64,000 nucleotides of DNA. It comes from Linepithema humile. Its lineage: Eukaryota; Arthropoda; Insecta; Hymenoptera; Formicidae. Shown here piece by piece: positions 63,977 through 64,000 of this stretch. The notes under the pieces are model-generated. The model saw nothing but the letters and a program-made list of their open reading frames with translations, searched no databases and was not told where the DNA came from. Within the stretch, counting starts at the first letter, position 1, and every line of letters starts with the position of its first letter. The translations under genes and the position numbers were made by a program. The DNA lies in the NCBI RefSeq assembly GCF_040581485.1, contig NC_090133.1, forward strand, positions 1,860,001-1,924,000. Direction: 5' to 3'.

Positions 63977-64000
63977 CTCCTCCTCCTCCTCATCATCGTC
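63977..64000 (-). CDS. Possible exon end at right window edge
   Basis: On the minus strand the last 24 bases read GAC/GAT/GAG codons (DDDEEEEE) and are followed by a donor-like gtgagg at 63976. This could be the 3' end of an acidic exon of a gene lying to the right. It could equally be a plain trinucleotide repeat, since too little is visible. Confidence 0.2.

Overview
The window is nuclear DNA of an insect, most likely an ant or another hymenopteran. The genes are broken by short GT-AG introns. Exons are GC-richer than the strongly AT-rich, microsatellite-rich spacers. All recognisable proteins are insect orthologues of conserved animal genes. A CYP301A1/CYP301B1 pair argues against Drosophila, which to my memory lacks CYP301B1. 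Species assignment is inference. I joined exons by hand from splice signals and checked that every model keeps one open frame.

Layout, left to right. CPSF6 (+) enters from the left edge and ends at 8974. A gene-poor 6 kb stretch follows. HPS5/pink (-) occupies 14992-19472. The spacer 19.5-22.3 kb holds exon-like islands, one of which could encode a tiny peptide. CYP301A1 (+, 22296-26135) and CYP301B1 (-, 26552-30240) converge and share most exon lengths. RBM28 (-, 32833-36094) and TMEM131 (+, 36830-46379) diverge from a CpG-rich spacer. A CFAP97/hemingway-type gene (-, 47609-48465) and THOC3 (-, 49016-50356) follow. THOC3 diverges from the intronless proteasome gene PSMD3 (+, 50709-52226). 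RELCH (+, 53177-59292) is the last full gene. The final 4.7 kb is simple-sequence-rich and non-coding, with a possible exon fragment at the right edge.

This is not an operon-like system. Three genes act in RNA metabolism (CPSF6 in 3' processing, THOC3 in mRNA export, RBM28 in ribosome biogenesis). Three act in membrane traffic (HPS5 in BLOC-2, TMEM131 in procollagen export, RELCH in endosomal cholesterol transport). Two are mitochondrial P450s, one is a proteasome lid subunit, and one is a cilium/sperm-tail family protein. I see no immune, defence or selfish coding system. The less explained content is non-coding: three inverted-repeat (foldback) elements, a diverged repeat pair with TATA boxes, and the exon-like islands beside HPS5.
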